IMG/VR virus record: IMGVR_UViG_3300032316_000113
Coordinates: 1 to 32,052 of that record
DNA: 32,052 nucleotides
Direction: 5' to 3' (one strand)
From: a virus
This document shows, piece after piece, positions 21,508 through 30,796 of the stretch. Every line of letters begins with the position of its first letter. The first letter of the stretch is position 1. The notes below the pieces were generated by a model. That model made no database searches. It was not told the origin of the DNA and worked only from the letters and a program-made list of their open reading frames with translations. The translations under genes and the position numbers were made by a program.

Positions 21508-22236
21508 ATGAGTGAAGCCAAAGCACAGGCGAAAGCATTACGGGAAGGTTTTTTAAAAACAATCGGTGACCAATACAACGTTATTGACCCGACTGAATTC
21601 CCTATTGCCGAACAGATGCTTATTTTCTACGGTAAACAATTTAATGACGAAGTACAAAAGAACCTGACCAAAAGCGGTTCAATTGCTTCAGGTAAAATTG
21701 GCGATTTGGTTGTACCAAAGGTCACAAAGTTTGGGAATGATTACGAAATGTGGTTGGGTTACGATAAGGATAACCCGGCTGCGGTTTATTATGATTTTGT
21801 AAATAAGGGGGTTCGTGGCGCAGGTGGCAAAAATGCAAAACCTAAAAAAGTTTCTTCAGATTCACCATACCAATACAAAACCGCGTATCCAAATAAAAAA
21901 ATGGCAACGTCAATTTTGCAATGGTACAGATTAGGGAAGGCAAAAAGTATAAACGAAACACAGACAAAGAAATTAAGCAAGATACAAAGGAAAAGCAAAA
22001 AGCTTAAACAGGCAGTCAATAAAGCGACTTCATTAAAAACTTTAGCATACGCAACCGCTTCAGCAATAAAAAGGGACGGTTTACGTACAACTTCGTATTT
22101 TGACAACGCAATAAAAACAGTATTTAATAAGGAATTTTTTACAACAATGGCAGAAGCTTTTGGCGGTGACGTTCTTTTACAAATTAGACAAATTGGAAAT
22201 AAAATAGAATCAAACAATGGCAATAACAATAAATAG
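21508..22236 (+). CDS. tail-region protein, unknown function
   Basis: I start this gene at ATG 21508 (242 residues) because the earlier in-frame GTG (21472) touches the T-run of the terminator. Sequence features: VIDPTEFPIAEQMLIFYGKQ early, GSIASGKIGDLVVPKVTKFG, then a very basic Lys-rich middle and C-terminal helical region. Related proteins stand between tail chaperone and baseplate genes in Bacteroidota phages; an HK97 gp10-like tail-completion role is possible. It ends overlapping the next gene by 20 bp. Confidence 0.55.
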   Translation: MSEAKAQAKALREGFLKTIGDQYNVIDPTEFPIAEQMLIFYGKQFNDEVQKNLTKSGSIASGKIGDLVVPKVTKFGNDYEMWLGYDKDNPAAVYYDFVNKGVRGAGGKNAKPKKVSSDSPYQYKTAYPNKKMATSILQWYRLGKAKSINETQTKKLSKIQRKSKKLKQAVNKATSLKTLAYATASAIKRDGLRTTSYFDNAIKTVFNKEFFTTMAEAFGGDVLLQIRQIGNKIESNNGNNNK

Positions 22237-23431
22237 TCAACCGGCTACGTTCCCGAGTATGCACGAAGACCTTTGGTTTGTCGCTTCTTCAACAAATGTT
22301 GGGGTTACAAACTTTAAATTCGTGTATGATATTTACATAAATGGCGCACAGGTTAGCCGAAACAAAATATTCCCTTCGCCTTCAGCCGACGGAAGTTATG
22401 GCGTATTTAATGCGTCACCAATGGTTCGTGCATACGTGACCAATTACTTTGAACCTTCAGGTACAACGGTTTTAATGGCTTCAAATGACAAAATAAAGGT
22501 GGATTATCAGGTTCGTATTGGCGAAGAAGTAAGTGGTGCGGTTATTGCTAATTTGGCTTCAGGTTCTTATTCAGCGTACAATTATTACGCGCCATTGTTC
22601 GGTGACATATTCACAGAAAACGGCGACATTCCTTTGGTATTGTCAAATTACTATGATAATTTATTAATTGAGAATTACACGGACGATTGGTTGTCAGATA
22701 GGGACAATTCAGATATTCCAATTGAATACGGCGACCAATTTTTTATTACATTTTTAAAGATTACAGGCGGCGCATATAAACTTTGGGTTCAACCTGCAAA
22801 CGAAGACGGAACTTTTGGAACTGCGGTTAGTGGAAATATTACAATGGCAGGACAATTTAACCTGTTCAATTTTCAGGCTGCGGCAATAAATGCGTTTATT
22901 GGTTCTGAAGTTATTACACAAAATACTTACGGGTACAACGTTTATATTACTTTAGGCGCTGCGGTGACAAGGGTTTTAAAATTCAGACAGGTTTGCAACC
23001 CTAAATACAGACAATACAACCTTCATTTTCTTAATAGGTTGGGCGGATATGATACAATGGCGTTCAGGTTGGTAAATAAAAGACGAAGCGAATTCAATCG
23101 TTCTTCATATAGACGCAATCCTTATAAATTGGTAGGCGGTCAAATGACAAATATTGATGCATACAACAAATACAATGAAACAACGTACAATTTCGCGATT
23201 GAACATACCGATTACTATATGTTGACAAGCGATTGGGTGAACGATATGGATTACGCGTGGTTGGCGCAATTAATAGCGTCACCGATTGTTTATATGCAAG
23301 TGCAAGGCGCATTTTTCCCGGTTACAATAAGAAACAACAATTATCAATACAAATATACAATTGCTGACGGCTTATTTAATTTTGATATTGAAGTTGAAGT
23401 TGGTAAATATTTAAACAGTCAATACAGATAA
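22217..23431 (+). CDS. structural tail/baseplate protein
   Basis: This 404-residue strand-rich protein (MAITINSQPATFPSMHEDLW, later KFRQVCNPKYRQYNLHFLNR, LGGYDTMAFRLVNKRRSEFN) is typical of tail-tip proteins of Bacteroidota siphoviruses. NLHFLNRLGGYDT looks like a conserved core. No enzymatic motif is seen. It is followed directly (1-bp overlap) by the larger tail protein. A distal-tail or baseplate role is inferred from gene order. Confidence 0.6.
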   Translation: MAITINSQPATFPSMHEDLWFVASSTNVGVTNFKFVYDIYINGAQVSRNKIFPSPSADGSYGVFNASPMVRAYVTNYFEPSGTTVLMASNDKIKVDYQVRIGEEVSGAVIANLASGSYSAYNYYAPLFGDIFTENGDIPLVLSNYYDNLLIENYTDDWLSDRDNSDIPIEYGDQFFITFLKITGGAYKLWVQPANEDGTFGTAVSGNITMAGQFNLFNFQAAAINAFIGSEVITQNTYGYNVYITLGAAVTRVLKFRQVCNPKYRQYNLHFLNRLGGYDTMAFRLVNKRRSEFNRSSYRRNPYKLVGGQMTNIDAYNKYNETTYNFAIEHTDYYMLTSDWVNDMDYAWLAQLIASPIVYMQVQGAFFPVTIRNNNYQYKYTIADGLFNFDIEVEVGKYLNSQYR

Positions 23432-25509
23432 TGATTAGAACCGAAATTTATATTGAAGACCAATTAATTGATTTGTTGAAGGACATTGGAACAGATTTCA
23501 CGTACACAATTGACGACGTGCGCGACTTTGGAAGCCGTAATACTTCGTTCAGTCGTACAATATCAATCCCGGCAACCGCAACGAATAATAAAATATTAGG
23601 CTTTGCTTTTGATTTAGGTACTTCAACAGAATATAATGCGGATTTACCAAATGTAAACGCAAACTTTACACCCGCACAGGCTGCAAAATGCGAAGTATTT
23701 ATTGATAAAATACAAATATTTAAGGGCGTAATTAGAATTCTTGAAATTGTTATGAATAAAGGTATTATTGAATACCAATGTGCGGTGTTTGGCGAATTAG
23801 GTGGATTTATTACAGAATTGGGAAATAGACGTTTAGAAGATTTGGATTTTAGCGAATACAACCATACGTGGAATGTGACAAGTATTACAAACAGTTGGAA
23901 CACAATTAACGGTTCAGGCTATTATTACCCTTTAATTGATTACGGTAATGTTTCAAGCAATAAAGACGATTTTTCAGTAAGCGCATTTAGACCGGCATTA
24001 TATGCGAAGGAATATATTGAAAAGATATTTGAAGGCACAACATATACTTTAAATTGCGACTTTTTTGAAACAGATTTATTTAAAACCCTTATAATTCCAA
24101 ACAATAGTCAAACAATTCAGGGTACAAATGACAGGTTTATTTTAGGCACGATTAGTGCAACAAAAACAATATTAAATTCAAACACACCAACCGCACGAAA
24201 CATTGATTTACCTTTTGACGATACGACTTTACTTGATTTTACGGAAAATGGAAGTAAAAGCGTATTTACTTATACTGACGGGACAAAGACTGTTAGGGCG
24301 TTGGCTTCAATAACAGGATTGTATCAAACTGACGCCGCTTCGTCAATTAATGCGACTTTATATGTTGCGGGTATTGCGGTTCAAACTTTAGTTGTAAACA
24401 CATTTTCGGCAAATAATCCTTTTACTTTTAATTTTGATTGGACAGGTAATATTGCAAATACAAATACTGTTTACATAAATATAAGCGTTCCGGGAACTGC
24501 AAATACTTATATTGTAAACGTGTCAAATGCGAATTTTACATTTACTCAATTAGCAGCGCAATTGGCTTCAGTTGCTTACAATGGTACTGTTTCAATGAAT
24601 AACAATTTACCAAAGGGTATTTTCCAAAAGGATTTTTTCCTTTCAATATGTAAAATGTTCAATTTGTACGTTTATCAGGATAATATTAACGACAAACAAA
24701 TTAATATTGCGCCATATATTGATTTTTATTCTGACGCAGTAACGAACAGTTTGGATTGGTCACAAAAGATTGACACAGGTTCAACAATGTCAATTAAACC
24801 AATGTCACAGTTGAACGCGCGTTATTATGCGTACAAATATTCAGAAGATTCGGATTATTACAATGAAAACTATAAAAAGAAGTACGGTCAAACTTATGGT
24901 GACTTTATTTATGATTCACAATTTGATTTTGTAAAAGACACGGCTTCAACACAGGTTATTTTTGCGCCAACTATTTTAACGCAACCAACTTCACACGGAC
25001 ACGCTGACAAATATTTTTCTGTTATTTATAAATTATCAAATTATAATACACAGGAAGACCCAATGGATTCTGTAATTCGTATTTTAATAGCGAAAAAATT
25101 AAATATTGCGCACACGTGGCATATTAAAAGTGGTGAAAATGGAAGCGGGTCAAATTTAGCTTCATTAACAACTTACGGTTACGCAGGACACTTAAACGAC
25201 CCAACAAGTCCAACGTTTGATTTGAATTTTGGCGCACCAAAGGAATTGCAATTTCCTGCGACAACTTACCCAACAAACAACTTATTTAATACGTACAATT
25301 TGCCATACATTTTGGAAATTACAGATATTGAATCAAAGTTGTTGGCTTGTCGCATTTATTTAACAACGGTTGACATATATAATTTGGATTTCAGCAAATA
25401 CATTTGGATTAATGGCGTATTATTTAGATTAAATAAAATTGAATCTTACGACCCGACGGCATACAGGACAACGCTTGTCAATTTATTAAAAGTAATAAAC
25501 ACTAATTAA
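23431..25509 (+). CDS. large tail/baseplate protein
   Basis: This 692-residue protein starts with IRTEIYIEDQLIDLLKDIGT and DVRDFGSRNTSFSRTISIPA, the N-terminal pattern of tail proteins in Bacteroidota phages that resembles distal-tail/hub proteins. A central beta-sandwich-like insert (250-380) is Thr/Asn-rich, and the C-terminal part includes FFLSICKMFNLYVYQDNIND, hub-like. It probably forms the tail-tip hub. Both ends overlap neighbours by one base, so it is part of a coupled tail operon. Confidence 0.6.
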   Translation: MIRTEIYIEDQLIDLLKDIGTDFTYTIDDVRDFGSRNTSFSRTISIPATATNNKILGFAFDLGTSTEYNADLPNVNANFTPAQAAKCEVFIDKIQIFKGVIRILEIVMNKGIIEYQCAVFGELGGFITELGNRRLEDLDFSEYNHTWNVTSITNSWNTINGSGYYYPLIDYGNVSSNKDDFSVSAFRPALYAKEYIEKIFEGTTYTLNCDFFETDLFKTLIIPNNSQTIQGTNDRFILGTISATKTILNSNTPTARNIDLPFDDTTLLDFTENGSKSVFTYTDGTKTVRALASITGLYQTDAASSINATLYVAGIAVQTLVVNTFSANNPFTFNFDWTGNIANTNTVYINISVPGTANTYIVNVSNANFTFTQLAAQLASVAYNGTVSMNNNLPKGIFQKDFFLSICKMFNLYVYQDNINDKQINIAPYIDFYSDAVTNSLDWSQKIDTGSTMSIKPMSQLNARYYAYKYSEDSDYYNENYKKKYGQTYGDFIYDSQFDFVKDTASTQVIFAPTILTQPTSHGHADKYFSVIYKLSNYNTQEDPMDSVIRILIAKKLNIAHTWHIKSGENGSGSNLASLTTYGYAGHLNDPTSPTFDLNFGAPKELQFPATTYPTNNLFNTYNLPYILEITDIESKLLACRIYLTTVDIYNLDFSKYIWINGVLFRLNKIESYDPTAYRTTLVNLLKVINTN

Positions 25510-27791
25510 TGGTAGAAGAAACTATTGGGATAAACGTCACCACCAACGCGGCACAGGCTGCACAGGACGTTCAATTATTAGACAAGGCATTTGACGATAC
25601 AGACAAGTCGGTTAAAAGTTTAAGAACGCAATTAAGGGAAGCACAGGCAGACGTTGGTTTAATGGCTGACAAGTTTGGTGCGACTTCAAAAGAAGCAATT
25701 AATGCGGCTAAACGTGCGGCTGACTTAAAAGACCGTATTGGTGATGCAAAGGCATTAACAGACGCATTTAATCCGGACGCCAAATTTAAGGCGGTTGCTT
25801 CTTCATTGGCAGGGGTTGCAGGTGGATTTAGTGCGCTTCAGGGTGCAATGGCTTTGTTTGGCAATGAGAATAAAGACGTTGAAAAGGCTTTATTGAAGGT
25901 GAATGCAGCAATGGCATTGTCGCAAGGTTTACAGGCGGTTGGTGAAAGCGTGGATTCATTCAAACAATTGGGTGCAGTTATTAAAAGTACAACAACGTTT
26001 CAGGAATTAAACAATGCAGCAACAAAAACGGCTGCGGCGGTGCAACGTTCGTTTGGAATATCAGTTGAAACGACTTCAACAGGATTTAAAGTTTTAAAAG
26101 GTGCAATTGTTGCAACCGGTATTGGTGCATTGGTTGTTTTATTGGGTGAAGTAATAAATAACTTTGACGCAATTTCAAAATGGATTAAAAGCAGTCCTTT
26201 GGGTGCTTTGGCAAATGGTATTGGAAGTTTAGTTGAACAATTTACAGACTTTATTGGGGTTACAAGTGAAGCGCAACGCAATTTAGATAAATTATCGGCA
26301 TCAAATAAACGAGCAAACGAAGATATTGAAAATCGTATTAAAGTATTAAAGGCGCAAGGCGGTTCAGAAAAGGAAATTTACGATTTAGGAAAACAAAGGG
26401 TTGAAAATGAACTTTCAACTTTACGTGAAAGCTTAAAAACTAAAGGTAGTTTAACAGAAGAAGAAGCAAAACAATTCAGAAGTTTAAAGACTGAACAATT
26501 GGTTTTGACGGCTGACTATAATAAAAAGATTGCTGACGATAATAAAAAAGCGGCTGAAGATGCTAAAAAGAAACGTGAAGAAGATAATAAACAAGCTATT
26601 GCAGACAAAAAGACGGCTGACAAAATGCTTATTGACCTTCAGAACGAAAAGGCATTGGCTGAAATAACTTCAGAAGACGACAAGGCAAAGAAACAGGCTG
26701 AAATAAATATGAAAGCGCGTGTTGCTGAAATTGACGCTTTAAAGGTTGATACAAAAACAAAGAACGAATTAAAGAAGGCAACAGAAGAAGCTTATCAATT
26801 AGAAGTTAAGGCAATTGACGACCAAATAAAAGCTGACCGCGCTGAAAAGGATAAAAAGTTTGAAGAAGATTTACAAGCGACATTATCAGAAGCACGTGTT
26901 GCTAAATTAAAAGAAGGCAAAGAAAAGGAAATTGCTGCATTGGACGAAGCTTTGGAAGCTGAAACTAAAAAGGTACTTGACAATGCGGATTACACAGAAG
27001 AACAGAAGGGTAAAATGGTTTCCGCTTTACGTGAAAAATATGGCGCTGAAGTTGCTGAAATTGACGCAAAATATGTAAAAGAAGCTGACGACAAAGAACA
27101 GGAACGTTTGGATTCTATTGTTAATAATGAAAACCTTTCATACGAAGCAAGGAAAAAAGGTGTTGATGACGCATTGGCATTAAATAAAAAGCTTTTTAAA
27201 GAAGGTAAAATTGACGCTGAAGCATATAATAAGACTGAAAAGGAATTAAGCGACGCAAGGGTTGAAATTAGCAAAAAAGAAGCGGCTGCACGTGCAGAAA
27301 ACGCACAAAAGATTAGTTCAACATTAAAGAACGCAGCAAAGGCAATTGGTGAACATACGGTTGCAGGTAAGGCGGCTGCAATTGCTGCAACAACAATTGA
27401 TACTTATATGTCAGCAACGGCGGCATTTAAGTCTTTGGCAGGTATTCCTGTTGTCGGTCCGGTTTTGGGTGCGGTTGCTGCGGCTGCGGCAATTGCTGCG
27501 GGTTTAAAGAATGTTAAAGCCATTTTAGCGGTTAAAGCGCCTGAAGTTCCGGGCGGTTCTTCTGAACCCGGCTTTGTTGACATTCCTTCACCGGGCGCAC
27601 CTTCAACAGGTGGTGGCGGGTCAATGCCGTCTTTAGGCGGTGGCGGAACGCCGTCTTTAGGTGGTGGCGGTGGTGGTGACACAGGCGGCGGCGGCGGTGG
27701 TGGTGCAATTCGTGCATACGTTGTTGAACGTGACATTACAGACGCACAAAGCCGTGACGCAGACATTCAAAACAGGGCGAGATTTGAATAA
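25509..27791 (+). CDS. tape measure protein
   Basis: This 760-residue protein sets tail length. It is Ala/Lys/Glu-rich and mainly helical, with coiled-coil stretches (about 255-610). Hydrophobic segments lie near 100-118, 196-217 and 637-672, as expected for the part that enters the host membrane. It ends with a Gly-rich stretch (27604-27710) carrying two PSLGGGG units and then AYVVERDITDAQSRDADIQ, a C-terminal motif I recall from this family. At about 0.15 nm per residue it predicts a tail near 110 nm. It is encoded just after the tail-tip genes, the reverse of the usual order. Confidence 0.85.
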   Translation: MVEETIGINVTTNAAQAAQDVQLLDKAFDDTDKSVKSLRTQLREAQADVGLMADKFGATSKEAINAAKRAADLKDRIGDAKALTDAFNPDAKFKAVASSLAGVAGGFSALQGAMALFGNENKDVEKALLKVNAAMALSQGLQAVGESVDSFKQLGAVIKSTTTFQELNNAATKTAAAVQRSFGISVETTSTGFKVLKGAIVATGIGALVVLLGEVINNFDAISKWIKSSPLGALANGIGSLVEQFTDFIGVTSEAQRNLDKLSASNKRANEDIENRIKVLKAQGGSEKEIYDLGKQRVENELSTLRESLKTKGSLTEEEAKQFRSLKTEQLVLTADYNKKIADDNKKAAEDAKKKREEDNKQAIADKKTADKMLIDLQNEKALAEITSEDDKAKKQAEINMKARVAEIDALKVDTKTKNELKKATEEAYQLEVKAIDDQIKADRAEKDKKFEEDLQATLSEARVAKLKEGKEKEIAALDEALEAETKKVLDNADYTEEQKGKMVSALREKYGAEVAEIDAKYVKEADDKEQERLDSIVNNENLSYEARKKGVDDALALNKKLFKEGKIDAEAYNKTEKELSDARVEISKKEAAARAENAQKISSTLKNAAKAIGEHTVAGKAAAIAATTIDTYMSATAAFKSLAGIPVVGPVLGAVAAAAAIAAGLKNVKAILAVKAPEVPGGSSEPGFVDIPSPGAPSTGGGGSMPSLGGGGTPSLGGGGGGDTGGGGGGGAIRAYVVERDITDAQSRDADIQNRARFE

Positions 27792-27825
27792 ACGATAATT
27801 ATTAAAAAATAAACTATTTAGTGTT

Positions 27826-28419
27826 ATGAATACAGATTTACCAATTTTTATGTTGGATATTACAGAAGACATAAACGACGACGCACAGGTTGACTTTATT
27901 GCATTGGTTGACCGTCCCGCAATCCAAAAGAATTGGAACGCATTTAATAAAAGCCAAAAATTTGAAATTGCAAATGAAGACCGTCGTATTATTAGTGGTG
28001 CTATTATGTTGGCTGACAGTCCTATTTTTCGCAGCGATTCTACATACGGCGATTATTATGTTGCTTTTAGTAAAGACACTATTCTTAAAATTGTTCAGAA
28101 GTTTTTTAAGAAAGGTTTTCAAAGTAACGTCAATTTAATGCACGATTCAAACGCACAATTTGAAGGCGTTACATTATTTGAAAGTTTTATTTCAGACCCT
28201 TCGCGTGGCATTATGCCAATGAAAGGATTTGAAGACGCACCGGTTGGAAGTTGGTTCGGGTCAATGATTGTTGACAACGAAGAAGCGTGGCAAAAGGTTA
28301 AAAATGGCGAAATTGCCGGGTTCAGCGTCGAAGGATTATTTAACTACAAACCACGTGAAGTAAACAAAGTTGCTTCAATGGTTGAAGAAATCCAAAAAAT
28401 ATTGTCACAGGTTAAGTGA
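27826..28419 (+). CDS. XkdF-like prohead serine protease
   Basis: This 197-residue protein matches the XkdF-type protease pattern: RRIISGAIMLADSPIFRSDS (53-72), YYVAFSKDTILKIVQKFF, VNLMHDSNA with His106, and GEIAGFSVEGLF with Ser167. His-Ser proteases of this type cleave scaffold and capsid during prohead maturation. It is followed by a scaffold-like protein and the major capsid gene, the expected protease-scaffold-capsid order. The 34-bp upstream gap shows no clear promoter. Confidence 0.75.
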   Translation: MNTDLPIFMLDITEDINDDAQVDFIALVDRPAIQKNWNAFNKSQKFEIANEDRRIISGAIMLADSPIFRSDSTYGDYYVAFSKDTILKIVQKFFKKGFQSNVNLMHDSNAQFEGVTLFESFISDPSRGIMPMKGFEDAPVGSWFGSMIVDNEEAWQKVKNGEIAGFSVEGLFNYKPREVNKVASMVEEIQKILSQVK

Positions 28420-28456
28420 TAAACATTTTATTTTTTAACTATATAATAAAAAAAGT

Positions 28457-29065
28457 ATGAACGCACAGGAAGCGATTTTAAAAATTAAGGCATTGTTTGA
28501 AGACAATGTTGCACCTGTTGAAGTTGAAGCTGAAATTGCACCAATGGTTGAAGAAACAAAGGTGGAAATGGCAGAATATTCTTTAATGGACGGTACTAAA
28601 GTTGAAATTTCAGCTTTAGAAATTGGCGGTTCAGTTACATTGGCAGACGGTTCAGTTGGACCAATGGGCGAACACGAATTAATGGACGGAACAGAAATTA
28701 CTTTGGACGAAAACGGTATTATTATCGCGATTGAAACTAAAGTTGAAGAAGTTTTACCTGAAGTTGACACAGAAGTTGAAGCTTCAAAAGAAGAAGACAA
28801 AAAGTTAGCTGAAATGGCAGAACAATTTGAAGCAAAATTTGCTGAATTGGTTGAAGCTAAAGAAGCGGCTGAACAAAAAGTTTTGGATTTAGAAAATAAA
28901 GTTAAAGAAGGATTTGCACAGGTAGCCGACTTAATTATGGCGCTTTCAAATGTTCCAACCGCAGACCCAATTCAAAAGCCAAACGGATTTTCTGAATTTG
29001 TATCAAATAAAGATATTAAAGAAGAAAGATTGAGCAAATATAGACAAGCATTATTAAACAATTAA
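28457..29065 (+). CDS. scaffold-like acidic protein
   Basis: This 202-residue protein is strongly acidic (Val/Glu-rich) and helical, with a coiled-coil segment (DKKLAEMAEQFEAKFAELVE, then AKEAAEQKVLDLENKV, about 114-152). Its N-terminal part has a repeated DGT/DGS beta pattern (LMDGTKVEISALE, LADGSVGPMGEHELMDGTEI) that recurs in this protein class. The position between protease and major capsid and the charge fit a scaffolding protein removed by the protease. No direct homology claim. Confidence 0.65.
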   Translation: MNAQEAILKIKALFEDNVAPVEVEAEIAPMVEETKVEMAEYSLMDGTKVEISALEIGGSVTLADGSVGPMGEHELMDGTEITLDENGIIIAIETKVEEVLPEVDTEVEASKEEDKKLAEMAEQFEAKFAELVEAKEAAEQKVLDLENKVKEGFAQVADLIMALSNVPTADPIQKPNGFSEFVSNKDIKEERLSKYRQALLNN

Positions 29066-29077
29066 AATTAGATAACA

Positions 29078-30031
29078 ATGGGATTTAATGTATCAGCATT
29101 AGCAAACTACACAGAACAAAACGCAGCCTTATTGGTAACGTCTTCTGTATTAGGTGCAAAAACTGCAACTTTAATTAAAAGTGCAGGTAACGTTATGGTT
29201 GGCGTAAAGTCTTCTGAAACGATTAACATTATGGACACAGACGCAATATTTCAAAGCGGCGGAAGCTGCGGATTTACTGCTTCAGGTTCAACAACTTTCA
29301 CTCAAAGAACTGTGACTGTTGGAAAAATTAAAGTAAATGAAGCTTTATGTCCTAAAGATTTAGAAGCGAAGTATTTACAAAAAGCATTGCCAACAGGTTC
29401 AATGTATGATTCAGTTCCTTTTGAGCAAGAGTTCGCAGACAAAAAAGCGAAAACAATTGCTGCACAATTGGAAACTTCATTATGGCAAGGTGACACAGAT
29501 TCAGTAAACGTTAACTTAAACAAGTTTGACGGTTTAGTGAAATTGATTGGCGCTGCTTCAGGTGTTGTTGCTGCTAACGCTTCAACTTTCATTTCAGGCG
29601 CACCATTAAGTTCAATTACTGCTGCTAACGTAATCAGTATTTTTGACGGTGTATATCAAGCAATTCCTGCTAAAGTTGTTGCTGCTGACGATATGACAAT
29701 TTTCTGTGGTCAGGATTTGTTCAGAACTTACACAATCGCTTTAAAAAATAGCGGTTCATTCAATTACCAAATTGATGTAAAAGCGGATAGCGAATTTGTA
29801 TTACCGGGTACAACTATTAAAGTTGTTGCAGTTGCAGGTTTAAACGGTACAAACAAAGTTTACGCTACACGTTTGAGCAACTTATTTATCGGTACAGACT
29901 TATTGAACGAAGAAGAAAAATTTGAAATTTTCTACGCTAAAGAAGCTGACCAAGTACGTTTTGTTTCTGAATTCAAAATGGGTGTGAATTTCGCATTCCC
30001 TGACGAAATGGTAAGATTCGTATTAGCTTAA
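29078..30031 (+). CDS. major capsid protein
   Basis: This 317-residue protein is in the classic position after scaffold. Patterns GSTTFTQRTVTVGKIKVNEA, LCPKDLEAKYLQKALPTGSM, FEQEFADKKAKTIAAQLETS and the C-terminal FEIFYAKEADQVRFVSEFKM, GVNFAFPDEMVRF are typical of major capsid proteins of Bacteroidota siphoviruses, presumed to have the HK97 fold. Ala/Thr/Val-rich composition and a strong terminator just downstream fit a high-level structural product. Confidence 0.8.
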   Translation: MGFNVSALANYTEQNAALLVTSSVLGAKTATLIKSAGNVMVGVKSSETINIMDTDAIFQSGGSCGFTASGSTTFTQRTVTVGKIKVNEALCPKDLEAKYLQKALPTGSMYDSVPFEQEFADKKAKTIAAQLETSLWQGDTDSVNVNLNKFDGLVKLIGAASGVVAANASTFISGAPLSSITAANVISIFDGVYQAIPAKVVAADDMTIFCGQDLFRTYTIALKNSGSFNYQIDVKADSEFVLPGTTIKVVAVAGLNGTNKVYATRLSNLFIGTDLLNEEEKFEIFYAKEADQVRFVSEFKMGVNFAFPDEMVRFVLA

Positions 30032-30036
30032 TTAAT

Positions 30037-30064
30037 AGGGGGGTGAAATATCCCCCCCTTTTTT
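30037..30064 (+). terminator. intrinsic terminator after major capsid gene
   Basis: A perfect GGGGGG (30038-30043) / CCCCCC stem with an A-T closing pair and a run of six T (30059-30064) begins six bases after the capsid stop. It would limit read-through into the tail-tube-like gene, raising capsid expression relative to downstream genes. Confidence 0.88.
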
Positions 30065-30088
30065 ATAAAAATTTAAAAATTTAAAAAT

Positions 30089-30610
30089 ATGCCGTGCGCA
30101 CTAACACAGGGTTACACTTTAGACTGTCGCGATAGTTTAGGCGGGATTGTTGAGGTATATTTTACTGAAGCTGCAAACGTAACTTCAACAACTGAAGCAA
30201 GTGGTGTAATTACCGCTTTAACTAAAGCTGCGGGAAAACGTTTTTGGAAATATGCTTTGGTAAAAGATACGTCAATGTTCAACCAAACAATGAATGCATC
30301 CGTTGCAAACGGAACTATATTCTATGCACAGGAATTGCAGATTATCCTTAACAAATTACAGACTAACACACGCAACGAATTGTTGTTGTTAGCACAGAAT
30401 TCTTTGGTTGCAGTTGCAAAAGATAGCAATGGACTTTATTGGTATTTAGGAAAAACACGTGGTATTGATATGACTGCAAATGCAGCTTCAACCGGTACTG
30501 CGCAAGGTGACAGAAGCGGATTCACTTTAACTTTCACAGGTTCAGAACCTGCGTTAGCGCCAAGTGTAAATTCAGCCGTTGCTTTAGCTTTAGAAACACC
30601 GGGTTCTTAA
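30089..30610 (+). CDS. putative tail tube / major tail protein
   Basis: This 173-residue protein has patterns (MPCALTQGYTLDCRDSLGGI, then VITALTKAAGKRFWKYALVK, FYAQELQIILNKLQTNTRNE, LLLLAQNSLVAVAKDSNGLY, GDRSGFTLTFTGSEPALAPS) that I know from tail-tube-like structural proteins of Bacteroidota phages. The Cys5/Cys13 pair at the N-terminus is conserved in my memory of the family. Its place directly after capsid, between two terminators, indicates separately tuned expression. An alternative is a capsid decoration protein. Confidence 0.6.
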   Translation: MPCALTQGYTLDCRDSLGGIVEVYFTEAANVTSTTEASGVITALTKAAGKRFWKYALVKDTSMFNQTMNASVANGTIFYAQELQIILNKLQTNTRNELLLLAQNSLVAVAKDSNGLYWYLGKTRGIDMTANAASTGTAQGDRSGFTLTFTGSEPALAPSVNSAVALALETPGS

Positions 30611-30641
30611 CAACTTTGTTTTTCATAGGTTTATAGGTTTG

Positions 30642-30674
30642 CCGCCGTTCGTTAATTCGTTCGGCGGTTTTTTT
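30642..30674 (+). terminator. intrinsic terminator after tail-tube-like gene
   Basis: CCGCCG (30642-30647) pairs perfectly with CGGCGG (30662-30667) around a 14-nt loop and is followed by seven T (30668-30674). Confidence 0.85.
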
Positions 30675-30684
30675 ATTTAATAAA

Positions 30685-30709
30685 GTAAAGCCAAAACTTT
30701 ACATTTTTT
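30685..30709 (+). terminator. second weak terminator-like hairpin
   Basis: GTAAAG (30685-30690) / CTTTAC (30697-30702) with a 6-nt loop is followed after one A by six T (30704-30709). It lies 10 bp after the stronger terminator and may act as a backup, or may mark the 5' leader of the portal operon. Confidence 0.45.
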
Positions 30710-30760
30710 AATACGATAATGTGTTATAAAACGCATAAATTGGTACTATTTGTCCCCTAT

Positions 30761-30776
30761 ATGCAACAAATTGCAT
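30761..30776. repeat. inverted repeat upstream of portal operon
   Basis: ATGCAA (30761-30766) and TTGCAT (30771-30776) form a perfect inverted repeat with a 4-bp centre, 20 bp before the gene start at 30797. It may be an operator or a leader hairpin. No convincing -33/-7 pair is visible in 30710-30796. Confidence 0.4.
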
Positions 30777-30796
30777 TTCCTGCTATATATACGTAT

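Noticed and set aside
27404-27766. Proline-rich - strand frame opposite the tape measure end
   Set aside because: The poly-Pro arises from reading the Gly-rich + strand repeats in reverse; not a separate gene.
30645-30655. GCCGTTCGTTA resembling the phased operator motif
   Set aside because: It is part of the terminator stem and loop and stands alone, without phased partners or a promoter.
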